From: Craspedostauros australis
Taxonomy: Eukaryota > Bacillariophyta > Bacillariophyceae > Mastogloiales > Achnanthaceae
NCBI GenBank assembly: GCA_026770025.1
Contig: JAMXDE010000021.1
Span: 434,001 to 498,000, forward strand
Length of the DNA: 64,000 nt
Reading direction: 5' to 3'
The notes below the pieces were generated by a model. It was not told where the DNA came from, did no database searches, and saw only the letters and a program-made list of their open reading frames with translations. The translations under genes were made by a program, and so were the position numbers. Shown piece by piece: positions 45,491 to 56,410 of this stretch; positions within the stretch are counted from its first letter, which is position 1; each line of letters begins with the position of its first letter.

Positions 45491-46636
45491 TTTGGATCTT
45501 CGCCGGGTGTTCTGGATTCAGAGTGTTGTGCGATGTTCTCTTTCGATGAGTTGTGTGGGTGCTCGCAGAGTGGAAAGTGCAGTGGTCTGCGCTCTCTTCG
45601 GATGCTCTGTCCTTTGCTTTGGTGCCCTCTGCCTTGCTTTGCCTTCTGCTGCGTCTATTCGGCCGCGCCACACGGGGACGGAGACTGGAGAGGACAGAGG
45701 GGAAGTTGATGGACAAAAAGACCTGAGTGTGGGGCTCTCCCAAGAGTTCTTATTGGAGATGTGCGGGAACACGAAGGCTGGTTGTGGATACGTGATGCAC
45801 TCCGCGCCGAGCTGTTTCTCTTGCGAGTTCGCACTGGTCTTGTCGCGATTGCAATTGCAACAGTAGCTGCTTTCGTTCGTTTGTCCGTTTGTCGGAGGGA
45901 GCTGCTCGCTGGCTTGTTGCCCTTGTTGCCCTTGTTGAATTGCTTGCTTCCTTGGTATTCTATAATAGTCTGTTGTTTGGTTGTTTGGTTGGTTGGTTGG
46001 TTGGTTACTTGCTGTCTTCGGAGGATGGATCTGCTTTTTTGGTTGTTTGCCTTTCCTTCTCTCCAACAAGTTGTGGGCTCAAGAGGGCTGACACCTTTGT
46101 GTTCGTGCCTTCTTGTTGACATCACACGTCGTCGTGATGTTGTGGTGTTGTGATCTTGCGATCGTGATCTTCCGTCCTTCTCCGTTCTTCTCGAGCGAAG
46201 AGCAAAAAAGAAGAGGGAAAACGAACAAGCACGCTTCGATCGTCGTCTTTCTGCCCAAGCTTCTTCTTCAAGTCAAAGGAGTCGACAAGTTCGTACGAGT
46301 CAATATTCAATCGTGCCTTTCCCACCAGTTCGTGCATGCGCACGTTTCGGAAAAGAACGATTCAGTCCCGTTTTCGATCGTGAAAATGGCGGTTATCAAC
46401 GGTTTCGCATTGACTCAATCATGGAGTTGGCAGTTTGAAACGGTTTTGAACCGCGATTTGATTTTGGCGCGGCAATCGTCAGACAACAACAACACGCAAA
46501 AGATGAGCATCCACACATCTTCCTTGAGCCTCTGTGCCCACTCCTACTCGCGCGTCGAATGATGAAGGGCGACAAAGTAGAGGCAGAGCAGATGATTGAC
46601 GCATTATTGATCAGCATCCACGGGTTGCGTTGTTGC
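45491..46636. other. Kinase upstream region and XPG 3' flank
   Basis: The kinase promoter and 5' UTR would lie here on the minus strand, and the 3' flank of the XPG gene on its right. A TTGG tetranucleotide microsatellite (about 45974-46006) interrupts it. No protein-coding or RNA gene was recognised. Confidence 0.5.
45974..46006. repeat. TTGG tetranucleotide microsatellite
   Basis: TTGTTTGG units grade into pure TTGG/GGTT repeats in the upstream region of the protein kinase gene. Confidence 0.85.
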
Positions 46637-49600
46637 TTATTCATCATCAACGTCAACGTCGTCATCGTCGCCAGCGACGTGCTCCTTCTCCCTCCCACTA
46701 TCACCATCAGTGGCATCGGTATCGTCATCCTTTCCCTTGTCGCCGTCAGCTCCCTTCTTGTAACGCTGTTGGATGGTCTGCAGAACGGCGCGCAGACGCT
46801 TTGATCGGACCTGCGCGAACCGGATGCCGTCCTCGTACCGCATGAACGAATCGATTCTGGTTTGAACGGACTTGCCTTCGATGCGCTTCACCACGGGTTC
46901 GAGCTGACCGATGGTCTCGTCCGATGACCAACCCGCATGCCGGTTGCAGAACAGCACCAGCTTCTCCGTATCGGGAACGCCCCACGTGAACTGCTCGTCG
47001 GACCTGTCCACGACGGGATTCTGGTACGCGTTCAGCACTTTGTCGTCCGGGAAATTCGCTGGCGGGATCCATCGCGCGCGTGCCGTGTGATGGCTGTGGT
47101 GGAAGATCTGCTCGCGCCTGTTCCCATCGAACCGGCTCTTGTGCTTGGAGATCGCATCATTCGGATCGAAGGCTTCCAGCCAACGGCGGAAGGCTTTCAA
47201 ACCCTTCTTGACACCCTGCGACACGTCGAAGCCTTGCAGGATTTCCATGCCATTCACGATGCCCACGCCCTTCACCCCCTCCGTGTAGTCGCTGCCCAGC
47301 AGCATGGCCAAGGCGATCATGCCATCCCACGAAATTTCCATCTCCCTCTTGGCATCATCAGCGCGGTACGCCTCCACGTACTTTTGATCGTCGAAGATGT
47401 TCTTGTAGACGGTCTTGCCGCCGAAAACAAACGCGTCGCTGTCCTCCGTGACGATGCCATGCACCAGACCGAGCTGTTCCAATGCCACGCATTGCGCCTC
47501 GGCCTCCGCTGGTGCCACGAGGTACGGCACGCCGAATAGTTGCAGAAGCTGCATCGCCTCCGTCTTCATCTCATCCGTCACAGTGTCCATCTCGCGATCT
47601 GCCTGACGACGTTCTTCCGCCCATTTGCTTTGGTACTCCTCAAGCGTCGCCGCAACCTCACTTGCGTCCAATGTGTTTGTTGCAGTCACGGTGTCATCGT
47701 CGCCCCTACTTCTGCCTTCGTCAATCCTTGCAGCATCGTCGAAAGCACCAGCAGTGCCGGAAGGAGCTCCACCGTCGCCTGTCGGGCTATCGTTTTCCAT
47801 CTTGTTATTGCTTTGTTGTGTCGCCACCAGACTGATTGTACGGCTGCTGTTCTCAACATTATCACGAAGGCCGTGATTGTCATTGGTGCCATTGATCTTT
47901 GGAGGAGTTGAACACATGGGAGAACCTGCGATTGCATTGTCTGCTTTGCGACAGCTGGCATTGATCGTTGGTGACTTTTGTGGTGTGGAGACATACTTCG
48001 AGCGGTTCGGCGGAGTGAATTGCTGTTCGTCGACCGAGGCACCGCCATCATTGCTGGGAGTCGCCGGGTGTCCATTCGGCGTCTGGTTTTGAGATGAATT
48101 GGTTTTCAACGGCGACACGCGCTTCTCGGGAGATGCACTTGCCTGGCTCAGAGATGTACTCAATGTGATGCCGGTGTCGGCCGCGTGCTTTGCGATCGCT
48201 CTTCGGAATGCCCTGCCCGCCCAATCGGTTAACTTGGCTGCGGTTGCCTGCGCCTGTTCCAACGCTGCGGCGGTGTCATCTTGGGAGCCGATCGCATCGA
48301 AATCGTTCGTTCCCCACTCATCGCCAGCGAGCTTGTCCAAGCCATACCTGCCACCGTTGGCATCTCCTTCATTGACGATGTCGCCATCGGCATCGATGTG
48401 GTCATCCATCGTCACACCGTTTTCATCGTTTCCATTGGAGTCATCAATCGCACTCACTTGATTGACACTGACCTCCGGTGAACGACTGGAATACGGCGCT
48501 CTGTTTGTTGCTTCGGCTGATGCTCGTGATGGACTTGATAGAGGCATTTTGACGGAGCTGCTGTTCGCACTGAGTGCATCGGACTTGTTTGGCGGGACGG
48601 ATGGCTCCTCGTCCACATCGATAATTCGGGGCGGTGTTGTTTTGTCAGCATCGTTCTTGTCACTTCCAAAGTCGTCCCCGTCTTCCCAATCAATGTCATC
48701 TTCGTCATCACTATCTCCGCTGTTGATTCCATCTTGCTGAGGCTTCTGTTCTTCGGAGCTTACGACCAGCGACTCAGTCAACGTCGTATTTGATTCTGAA
48801 GGTTTCATTGACTTCGCTGGCTCTGCGAGATTGGCAGCTGGCTTGCGGGCGACGGGAATTCCATTCGATCTATCGTGTCTGTGCATCACAACATCAATAA
48901 CTTCCACTTGCTCACTTTTCTTCAGGCTGGCCGTCGCTGCGATTGTTGCTTTGGTGATGTTTGGCGAAGCTTCTTTGCTCATTTGGTTCGATAGATCTGA
49001 TGGTTTGATGAAACCACCGCCGCCACCTTCGCCTTCTTCGTCGTCATCTTCGGAAGCTGATGAGGCGTTCAATAGCAACAAATTCGGCTCAAGATTGGAT
49101 GACGCAGCAGCGGTTTTGATGGTCCTTGTTGGTCTTGCTGCAGGCTTGCGGTCGTCTGAAGGATCGATCAAGTCTTTCTCGGTGATAAATCCGCCGCCAC
49201 CATCGCTGTTTTCGTCATCAGAGTCATCATGAAGCACGATCATGGATGATCTTGATTGTTTCGCTTCGAGTTCTTGTTGTTGTTGATGATGGTGCATGGC
49301 AGCTTGTCTGTCCTCCTCGAGCTGCAGTGAACGCGCCAATGATTCGTCATGCGCCGAACGAGCCGTTGGTTTCTTTGCGTATGGATTGACTGGTTTGGGA
49401 CCGTTCAGTTTCTTCGGTACTGACGTGAACCGACCGCCATCATTCACTATGGTGGCTCTATTGCCGTTCCGAACACCTCCATTTTCCTCATCCTGCAAAG
49501 CTCTGGCCAGTTGCTCATCCCGAGATTGTTGGGAGAGCACGTGATCTTTACGAGGAGTAGTTGCACCGCAGTTATCAGTGGATGCCATGTGAGAAGCACC

Positions 49601-51850
49601 CCCATCCATGCCTCCATCAACAACTGCGACAATGTCGCTTCCGTCACGTTCCTCCTCGCCATTTTCATCATCATCATCATCATCCTGGGCTATCCTTCTG
49701 CGTTTTGCAAGTCTTGAAGCTGGAGCAACTTTGGAAGCAGAAGCAGCCGAAGAAGCAATAGTTGCCGATGCATTGGCGGCCACCACGAAGCCCCCACCAG
49801 TTTCCCCAGCCTCCGGTTCCGCTGTTGATTTGAAGAATCCAGCACCGATTCCATCGTCGCTATCATCCTCTTCGTCAATATCGATGATGGCATGTCTTGT
49901 GAAGCCTGCGGTGCCGTTTGCTTTGGTGGTTCGCGCTGCAGGTTTGAGATCATCGTTGACATCGTGGTCATCACCGCCGTGCTTCCTCACACCAGCTGCC
50001 TCCATCTCAACATCCTCCCAGTCGATGTCATCGTCATCGTCATCGTCATCGTCGGCATTGCCATTGCCATCGCTATGACGGTTGTTCTCACCATCGCTCT
50101 CATCGTCTGATTGGCTTGGTGGCGCAACAATGAATCCGCTGTGGATTTTGCGGTTCCGCTTCCTCGTGAGAGTTTTTCCAACCTTGCCGCGCGATTCGTA
50201 TTCCATGTCCACTGCAAAGTCATCGTATTCAAGATCGCTGGGTTCGAAGCTGTCGTCATCGTATGTGGCGTTGTTTGTGGAATTGACGAAACGATTGTTT
50301 CCGCGCGACGACTTGCTTACTTTTCCGCCGCGGTTTTTCCGGTCCTTCGTCTTCTTCTCACCGTCCTTTTGAAAGAATATCTTGCGCGAAGGATCGGCTG
50401 CGTTGGTGCGAATGCGATTGCCCGACTCATCCACCTCCTCCTCATTTTTGAGGACCTGCTTGGCCACCTTGACTGCATCCTTGTTGAGCTTCGTGTACCG
50501 GAGGAAATTGCGGAGCTGGCATTTGGAGAGTTCCTCGGGATTGGCGGCAACTTGCATGAATTCGCTCCGCGATCGCATGCGCTGCCTTCGATGTGCCTCC
50601 TCCACCTGCTCCTTCCGATCTGATGATGGTAGCGAAGCGACGAAGTCGACATCAAATTGGTCAGGATCATCCGGGGCAAAACTGTGGCTGTTGCCGTTCT
50701 TGTTGGAGGCATGCGCCATCTGAAACCCTCCGTTTCGCTTGCGTTTGTTGAGTTGCTTGCCTCGACCCCGCCTCCGATCAGCAGACGGAAACACAGGCTT
50801 ATCGATCGGTTGGTCCGCGTCCAGTTCGTATTCCGAATCGGAGTCGTTCCCACCATTTCTGCGATTGTCATTGGTGGTGCCTGCAGCGCGTCCTTTTGCA
50901 GCACCGTGACCGCTTGCAGGTCGCTCGGCATTTTCATATTCCTGCTTCTGCAACACGACCGCCGTATCCCAGTCGCTCTTTTCCAATGCCGGACCCTCTG
51001 GCTGAAGATAATCTTGTTGTTCGCTCAGCAGCTTCGCGATGGCTTCATCATTCGCTGTCGACGATTTCGTTGCGGACAACGGTCGAGCAGGAGAAGCACC
51101 GAGAACTTGGACCGCTGCTTCGCTGTCGTTGGGGTATCTCTGGTTTCCATCTGAGACTGTGGTCGCACCCTTGTCGTTATCATCGCCACCGCTTCGTTGC
51201 ACCGTCGACTGCTGCGACCCTGCCAGCGAGGACTGCGCGGATTGACCCTTCTGTTTGGTTTCGTCTTGTTCTTGGGCATCGGTATCATCCAGCTCAGGGT
51301 CGTAGAATCCAGGAGCGGATGAAGTTGATGTCTGTTGGGCGTTCGATGCCTTGCCACCATCCCCGTCAGCTTTCTCGCCTTCGCCACGCCGTTGTTGTTT
51401 TTCCTGGTCCAATGCAATCTCCTCGCCTGTCTTGTTGCTGGCGATGGCACCGTGCTTCTTGAGCTGCTGCGCTAGAATGCGCTTGGCCATCCTTTGAAAG
51501 GCTGTGTCGATGTGGGACTTGCCATCCTTGCCGCTCGATGCGCTGCCCACGGTGAACTGATCCCTCCGCTTCCTTCGCAACGCCAGCTCTCTGAGCTTGA
51601 TCTCAGGCGTCGCACCGTCGAACACGAAGACGGGACGTATCCCGTGGTACCGCAGCTTGCACAGCCGCCGGAAGAAACCAATGAGATGCGCCGCCGGCTT
51701 CACGGATCCCGTCTCCGGATCCCTCATCGCCTTGATGAATTGCAGCAGCCAGATACTGGCATCGATCGCCAGCACCTTCCCTTCCAGCGTCTCGATGGAG
51801 ATGCGTCGCCCGATGGGCAGCAGCAGCTGCCACAGTCCCTTGACTCCCAT
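46637..51850 (-). CDS. ERCC5: XPG/Rad2 structure-specific DNA repair endonuclease
   Basis: Nucleotide excision repair nuclease that cuts 3' of a lesion bubble; nuclear. Intronless, 1,737 residues, longer than human XPG (1,186). The start is the ATG at 51850, MGVKGLWQLL, the invariant N-terminus of the family; the open frame upstream is discarded. The N-domain (1-100) has metal-binding Asp30 (LAIDASIW) and Asp78 (VFDGATPE). The I-domain (about 1425-1510) has APAEAEAQCV, TEDSDAFVFG and the helix-hairpin-helix start LLGSDYTEGVKGVG. Between them is a spacer of roughly 1,300 residues, highly acidic and repetitive. It has two ubiquitin-interacting-motif-like helices (DEQLARALQDEE at about 778 and DESLARSLQLEED at about 835) and repeated GGGFI segments. 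The Asp/Glu-rich C-terminus follows a basic QTRIDSFM motif resembling a PCNA-binding site. Confidence 0.95.
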   Translation of the reverse strand: MGVKGLWQLLLPIGRRISIETLEGKVLAIDASIWLLQFIKAMRDPETGSVKPAAHLIGFFRRLCKLRYHGIRPVFVFDGATPEIKLRELALRRKRRDQFTVGSASSGKDGKSHIDTAFQRMAKRILAQQLKKHGAIASNKTGEEIALDQEKQQRRGEGEKADGDGGKASNAQQTSTSSAPGFYDPELDDTDAQEQDETKQKGQSAQSSLAGSQQSTVQRSGGDDNDKGATTVSDGNQRYPNDSEAAVQVLGASPARPLSATKSSTANDEAIAKLLSEQQDYLQPEGPALEKSDWDTAVVLQKQEYENAERPASGHGAAKGRAAGTTNDNRRNGGNDSDSEYELDADQPIDKPVFPSADRRRGRGKQLNKRKRNGGFQMAHASNKNGNSHSFAPDDPDQFDVDFVASLPSSDRKEQVEEAHRRQRMRSRSEFMQVAANPEELSKCQLRNFLRYTKLNKDAVKVAKQVLKNEEEVDESGNRIRTNAADPSRKIFFQKDGEKKTKDRKNRGGKVSKSSRGNNRFVNSTNNATYDDDSFEPSDLEYDDFAVDMEYESRGKVGKTLTRKRNRKIHSGFIVAPPSQSDDESDGENNRHSDGNGNADDDDDDDDDIDWEDVEMEAAGVRKHGGDDHDVNDDLKPAARTTKANGTAGFTRHAIIDIDEEDDSDDGIGAGFFKSTAEPEAGETGGGFVVAANASATIASSAASASKVAPASRLAKRRRIAQDDDDDDENGEEERDGSDIVAVVDGGMDGGASHMASTDNCGATTPRKDHVLSQQSRDEQLARALQDEENGGVRNGNRATIVNDGGRFTSVPKKLNGPKPVNPYAKKPTARSAHDESLARSLQLEEDRQAAMHHHQQQQELEAKQSRSSMIVLHDDSDDENSDGGGGFITEKDLIDPSDDRKPAARPTRTIKTAAASSNLEPNLLLLNASSASEDDDEEGEGGGGGFIKPSDLSNQMSKEASPNITKATIAATASLKKSEQVEVIDVVMHRHDRSNGIPVARKPAANLAEPAKSMKPSESNTTLTESLVVSSEEQKPQQDGINSGDSDDEDDIDWEDGDDFGSDKNDADKTTPPRIIDVDEEPSVPPNKSDALSANSSSVKMPLSSPSRASAEATNRAPYSSRSPEVSVNQVSAIDDSNGNDENGVTMDDHIDADGDIVNEGDANGGRYGLDKLAGDEWGTNDFDAIGSQDDTAAALEQAQATAAKLTDWAGRAFRRAIAKHAADTGITLSTSLSQASASPEKRVSPLKTNSSQNQTPNGHPATPSNDGGASVDEQQFTPPNRSKYVSTPQKSPTINASCRKADNAIAGSPMCSTPPKINGTNDNHGLRDNVENSSRTISLVATQQSNNKMENDSPTGDGGAPSGTAGAFDDAARIDEGRSRGDDDTVTATNTLDASEVAATLEEYQSKWAEERRQADREMDTVTDEMKTEAMQLLQLFGVPYLVAPAEAEAQCVALEQLGLVHGIVTEDSDAFVFGGKTVYKNIFDDQKYVEAYRADDAKREMEISWDGMIALAMLLGSDYTEGVKGVGIVNGMEILQGFDVSQGVKKGLKAFRRWLEAFDPNDAISKHKSRFDGNRREQIFHHSHHTARARWIPPANFPDDKVLNAYQNPVVDRSDEQFTWGVPDTEKLVLFCNRHAGWSSDETIGQLEPVVKRIEGKSVQTRIDSFMRYEDGIRFAQVRSKRLRAVLQTIQQRYKKGADGDKGKDDDTDATDGDSGREKEHVAGDDDDVDVDDE

Positions 51851-52510
51851 CCTGACATATGCCTGTAGGTGCTCTCTCTCTCTCTCTCTCTCTCTACAGC
51901 GCACGTCTCTGTTGTCTCTTTCTGCCCGTTCACTTGGCTTATGAGGAATACAAGTGTATGAGAAAGGTTGGAGACGGCAGCTCAGCTGTTTATTCCCTCT
52001 TTGCCTCACTTGGCGGACCTCCGCACATCTCGGTACCACACTCGCCACGCTCACCCATCAACACATCCACACATCAACACAAGAACAGCCCCCCAAGTTT
52101 CCATCCGACACGATGTGGTGCCGCGTTTGGGAGATGCGAATTTCAACCTTGTTTGTTGTCCACGACTCGACGCAACTCCAGTCAAAGAGTCGGTTGAGTC
52201 GCATAGATGTGAAGAAAAGATGACGCGGTGTTTCGCGAAGAAAAGATGAGTCGGTCTGTGCCAAATCGTGGGCGACAACCAGAGCATCGTGGTTGTTGAC
52301 CCATCACGATCCATCGCGATGGAGACAAGGATCCAAAGAGAGAGCCAACCCACTGAAGCACATCTCCAATCATAGAATAGTACCAACTCGTACCCATACA
52401 CATACCCATAGGCGTATCACGCTGCGAGTGATACGATTGGGAAGAGCATTCGTGCAATGCATTGTGAACACTCGCACCTTTGCTCCACTCTGCCATAATT
52501 GTTCCCTGCG
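51851..52510. other. Divergent intergenic region with CT microsatellite
   Basis: Shared upstream region of the XPG gene (minus) and the CX9C gene (plus). A CT tract (about 51874-51897) sits just upstream of the XPG start, probably in its 5' UTR. No other feature was seen. Confidence 0.5.
51874..51897. repeat. CT microsatellite upstream of XPG
   Basis: An uninterrupted CT tract about 25 bases upstream (minus-strand sense GA) of the XPG start codon. Confidence 0.85.
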
Positions 52511-52819
52511 ATGTCACCCATGATACCAACGAAGATTGCTGCGACAGCCAGCGCCATTGGCAACAGCCGTTCCGGCAACGTCGCGGCGACGGCAACCAGA
52601 GCAGCGTCGTCGTCGTATCGAACGCCAGGCGTGCAGAAGCCAAATCAGTTCACGCGGGTCTTCACGCAGATGAAGCAGACCTGTCCCGATCGCATCAAGG
52701 CCTACGCCTCGTGCATCCGACTGGCCGAGGAGCAGGATATGCTGCAACGGCATGTGTGTCAGGAGGAGTTTGCGGCCGTCAAGGAATGCTTCCGTGAAGC
52801 ACGAAGGCAACGGACATAG
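52511..52819 (+). CDS. Small twin-CX9C protein, NDUFAF8-like
   Basis: Protein of 102 residues. The N-terminal half is Ala/Ser/Thr-rich with basic residues. The C-terminal half is a CHCH-type hairpin with two exact C-x9-C motifs: Cys58/Cys68 (CPDRIKAYASC) and Cys83/Cys93 (CQEEFAAVKEC). Such proteins are oxidatively folded by Mia40 in the mitochondrial intermembrane space. Spacing and the tail CFREARRQRT resemble the complex I assembly factor NDUFAF8 (C17orf89), but small CX9C proteins are hard to tell apart, so the symbol is withheld. The ATG at 52511 is used; a second ATG at 52520 would shorten it by three residues. No intron. Confidence 0.82.
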   Translation: MSPMIPTKIAATASAIGNSRSGNVAATATRAASSSYRTPGVQKPNQFTRVFTQMKQTCPDRIKAYASCIRLAEEQDMLQRHVCQEEFAAVKECFREARRQRT

Positions 52820-53349
52820 AGATCATAGAACGCATTGGTGCAGCGGGCGCATCGCCACGTTCGACGACAGCATGGCTCGCCGTGGAAAAATCAACATGCT
52901 CTGCGCCTACGCATGGTCGTACGTATTCCACGAATACGATCTACTCCTTGAACTGTGCTTGGGAGAAGATGCAGATGGAGTTGGACGGCAAGTTCGGAAA
53001 TTTACGAGCTATGTGCGAGCGTGTACCCTGCATACACGGTCCACCACATCATACTGGGGCATTGCTGACAGCATTTCAGATGAAGAATGCTGTTCCTGTC
53101 GAAAAGCGACGAGTTTGACAGAGTACGAGTACGTATGGAGGATGAAAGGCCAAATGGAGCGAATCAATGCTCGTCTGCATTTGCACGGTAGAAGAGTAGC
53201 AAAAGGACTTGCCGTACCGATGACATTGCTGGTGCACAACTTCTGCTGTCATGTCGCGGAATCTACGATGGCAGTCGAGTATGTAATAAAAGCCAACTCT
53301 CGAACAGCATTGTAGTTTATTCTTCTCGTACCACTTCGCCGCCTTCTCA
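52820..53349. other. Convergent intergenic region
   Basis: Spacer of 530 bases between facing stop codons, containing GAGTACGAGTACGTA near 53119. Overlapping frames of up to 187 codons on the plus strand have no domain and extend from the CX9C gene's alternative frame. Confidence 0.45.
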
Positions 53350-55063
53350 TCACGCATCGCCCATCATCTTCTTGACAAGTTCCGCGACGTAGAAGCAGGA
53401 GGCGTTGGCTGGGAAGGCACGGATCAATGCAGGTCGAATGCCAGTGAACAGAGCGCCAGCACCCTCCGTCTTGATCAAATGACGGTACACATCGAAGAGG
53501 CTCTTGTAGGTGCCCTCCGCGGCGGTTTGGTAACGTGATTTCAACACATCGAACGGGATGGACACGGTCCAAGTTGCCATGCCTGAGATACCACCAGACA
53601 TCAGGACAGAAAAAATGGATAGCTGCTTCGTGTCATCGACTCCCTCCACTTTCACCAGTTGACTCTTCATGACTTCGTACACTCCGAACCACGTGATGCT
53701 ACCTGGCACATCCCGGAGCAACGTCAACGTAAACCCCTTGTAAAGGCTGCGGATGCCACCGGTTTTCAACAGTTGGATGGCGCAGTCAATCATGCCGGTG
53801 TACTTCGGAGGGCTGGCCGCCGATGCGGTCAACGTTTGAATCTGCAGCAGGCACTTGATTCGCTCGGATGGCGCCGTTATCATGGTGGCTGGAAAGGCAG
53901 ACAACCCACCCGCGAAGCATAGCTCGGGCAGCGAACAGGGTTCTTTCTCCGTCTTGTTGGTGGCGAATCGCACAGCCTCCTGACCCAATTCATATCCCCA
54001 AAAGCTCAACGCGTACACCGGCGATATAGCGACGACGGGTGCCGACACGCCGCGGTACGCGCCACGGATGCCCTCCTTGACGAGCGTTTGTCGCAAGGCA
54101 GCGAACACAGATGTCCCCTGCGTCATTCCTGTTTGCATTCGGACCTGTATGCACATGGGAATCCATTGGGGTCAAGCAGGCGAGTGTTGTGTTGTGTGGT
54201 GTTTGCACACGTGAAGAAATGAATGCGACGGTGAGACGGTCATCCGCATAAATGCGTCAGAATCTGGCACTTATACGTACCGATGGCAGCGTCCATCGCC
54301 GGTCTAAGCATTGCTTCAGACGATGCATATCGAGTGCATCTTGTATTCATCCTAGCAGTCGCATGTACAGCATTATGTTGCTCACGTACCTTGACAAGAT
54401 CGAAGGGATGACCCACAACAGTCGCAGCAACACCTGCAGGGTTCCGAATAAAGGATGAAGAAAGAAATGATTTGGCGGCCGAGGTGACAACGGGATGCAA
54501 GTAATCATGATCAAGACTTGGTGAGACATTCACATGAAGTGTACCCAAATGCAAATGCAAGATGATTCACACCCGCACAAATTGACGTGCATGCCAATAT
54601 AATGCGTACATGGTGATTGGACGTGTTGGATGTGGCAGCCCACCTGAGAAAGGCATCGACCAAATCATCAATCAATAGGAAGGCAACAAAGTTGACTTAC
54701 CGCCAGCTCCACCGGAGATCAGACTTCTCAAGAGCGGTGATGAGGCCACTGTGGATGGTATTGTGTCACATGGAGGAAAGAGAGGGATGTGGGAAGAAGT
54801 GTGCGTGTAGTTTCTGTGAGAACGAATGAAGCCACATTGCGTGAATGCGACGATGTGCAATCAACGGCATGGAAGCGAATCATGTTCATGGGACGTGCTG
54901 GGATGTATCTCACAGGCGGCGTTGCTGCCATTCATTGTCTGTGAATCTCGACAGGTTGGGACGTACAGAGAGATCCGCCAGACGAAGAGGATGACGACGA
55001 GGCAGCCAAAACGATGCCATTGCCACCAGAAGCCGTCTTTCGTTGAGGTGTTGCCGACTCCAT
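53350..55063 (-). CDS. SLC25A20: Mitochondrial carnitine/acylcarnitine carrier (four exons, two micro-exons)
   Basis: Inner-membrane carrier exchanging acylcarnitines for carnitine; 327 residues in three repeats. Exons on the minus strand: 55063-54967, 54748-54701 (48 nt), 54433-54390 (44 nt), 54144-53350, all with GT donors (GTACGT, GTAAGT, GTACGT) and CAG acceptors, and phases 1, 1, 0 that join exactly. The start ATG at 55063 gives MESATPQRKTASGG and a serine run. Carrier signatures: PFDLVKVRMQT (repeat 1, across an exon junction), APSERIKCLLQIQ (repeat 2), IPFDVLKSRYQTA (repeat 3). The repeat 2 signature and the C-terminal IRAFPANASCF are the marks of the carnitine/acylcarnitine subfamily. 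A plant BOU-like amino-acid or related carrier remains possible because these subfamilies are close. Confidence 0.9.
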
Positions 55064-55134
55064 ATTGATGCTTTGATGGGGAGTTCCACGCTAGAACCTG
55101 GAGTGAATGCTCGACTCTACGCTACTCGACTCTG

Positions 55135-55164
55135 CTTGGCTTAGCTTGGCTTGGCTTGGCTTGA
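55135..55164. repeat. GGCTT pentamer array
   Basis: About five tandem copies of CTTGG/GGCTT with one variant (TAGCTT). Confidence 0.8.
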
Positions 55165-56262
55165 TGCAGTACTGTTCCGCTTTGAACAAATTGTGGTTGG
55201 AGGGGGCCTCTGTCTCTCCTTGTTGGATTGCTGGTTGCGTCGGAACATGAGCAGTTCTGGTTGTCCCCCCAGGGATGGTTCGCCTACACAACGACGAACC
55301 GCGGTGTGTGGTTTTGTTGGCTGTTCGCCTGCGTCAGGGCTGGATGGCGGAAGGAATATATGACCCCATTCAGGATACAAAGGTATTATCGTGCCGATTT
55401 TTAATTTGAGGAATTATATCATCCTATACTGATGTAGATAGTACATGGGTGAGGTAACAAGCTCCTGGGCCTTATAGTTAAAAAGTTTATATTTTTCGCA
55501 TAAGTCTACGTCTAAAAACGTTAAGCATGCGGACGTCAAGGGGCAAATGGGGTTCGGACTCGCCAGTCGTGCTTCAGGTTGATGTCCAGTCGTGCCCATC
55601 ATTGACACACTCACATTTTGCGTGAGTGAGGTGCTTGAGTGCGAAAACATGTCGAGGATTGCGCAGTGGTGGTAGGCATGATGAGGCTGTTGCTTCATCT
55701 GGGTTGTGGATCAGGCATCACAATCCAGAGTTGTGGATTGGTGGGTAATCCAGATCTTGATGCCCAGCTTGACTTTCACACAGCTTTGTTCTCTGTTCTG
55801 CTGCTGTCCTTGGCCATCGTTGGCTTCTGGCTGTTGTTCATCTGCTTTCCCATCGGCTTCTTGTTTTCAGCGTCAATCACTTGATTCTTCCGAATCGATA
55901 GCAGTTTCGTGTGCTTTCCTGTTTCCAAACAATTGTGATTTTCTTGTTCTCAACGTATTTTACGTTTTGGACGAGAACAAAGGCCTGACGTCATTATATT
56001 TTGATTCCAAATTTCTAATTTCTGATCATGTTTCGACGAGAGGTATTCTCCACCAACCTGTTTGAATTTTCAGTGACCAATCATTTCTTCTCGGTGACGC
56101 ACAACATCTTTTCGAAAGAGGGACAGACCTTGTATTTGGCAGCGAATACCAGCGGCGATTGGGATCTTGGTGGGAGAGAGCCCACCTCGTCGTCCTGTTG
56201 TGTCGGGTGCAATCTCCCCAAGTTCGCCAACCTCTATCACACCAACACACGACGAGCTATGA

Positions 56263-56266
56263 TGCT

Positions 56267-56306
<40 letters not shown>

Positions 56307-56410
56307 ACAACAATGACAACAGCAATGACAACAATGCCAACAGCAATGACAACAACAATGGCAACAATGGCAACAACGACAATAACGACAATAACGGCAA
56401 CAACAATCTA
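56263..56410 (+). repeat. AAC trinucleotide microsatellite (interrupted)
   Basis: A pure AAC run is followed by diverged AAC/AAT/GGC units. On the plus strand one frame reads mainly asparagine; other frames read threonine or glutamine-like repeats. Confidence 0.9.

Noticed and set aside
54672..54860. Starting the carrier gene at a TTG in exon 2's open frame
   Set aside because: A stop lies just upstream and no ATG precedes the splice donor. An upstream exon (55063-54967) with matching phase and canonical sites supplies the start.
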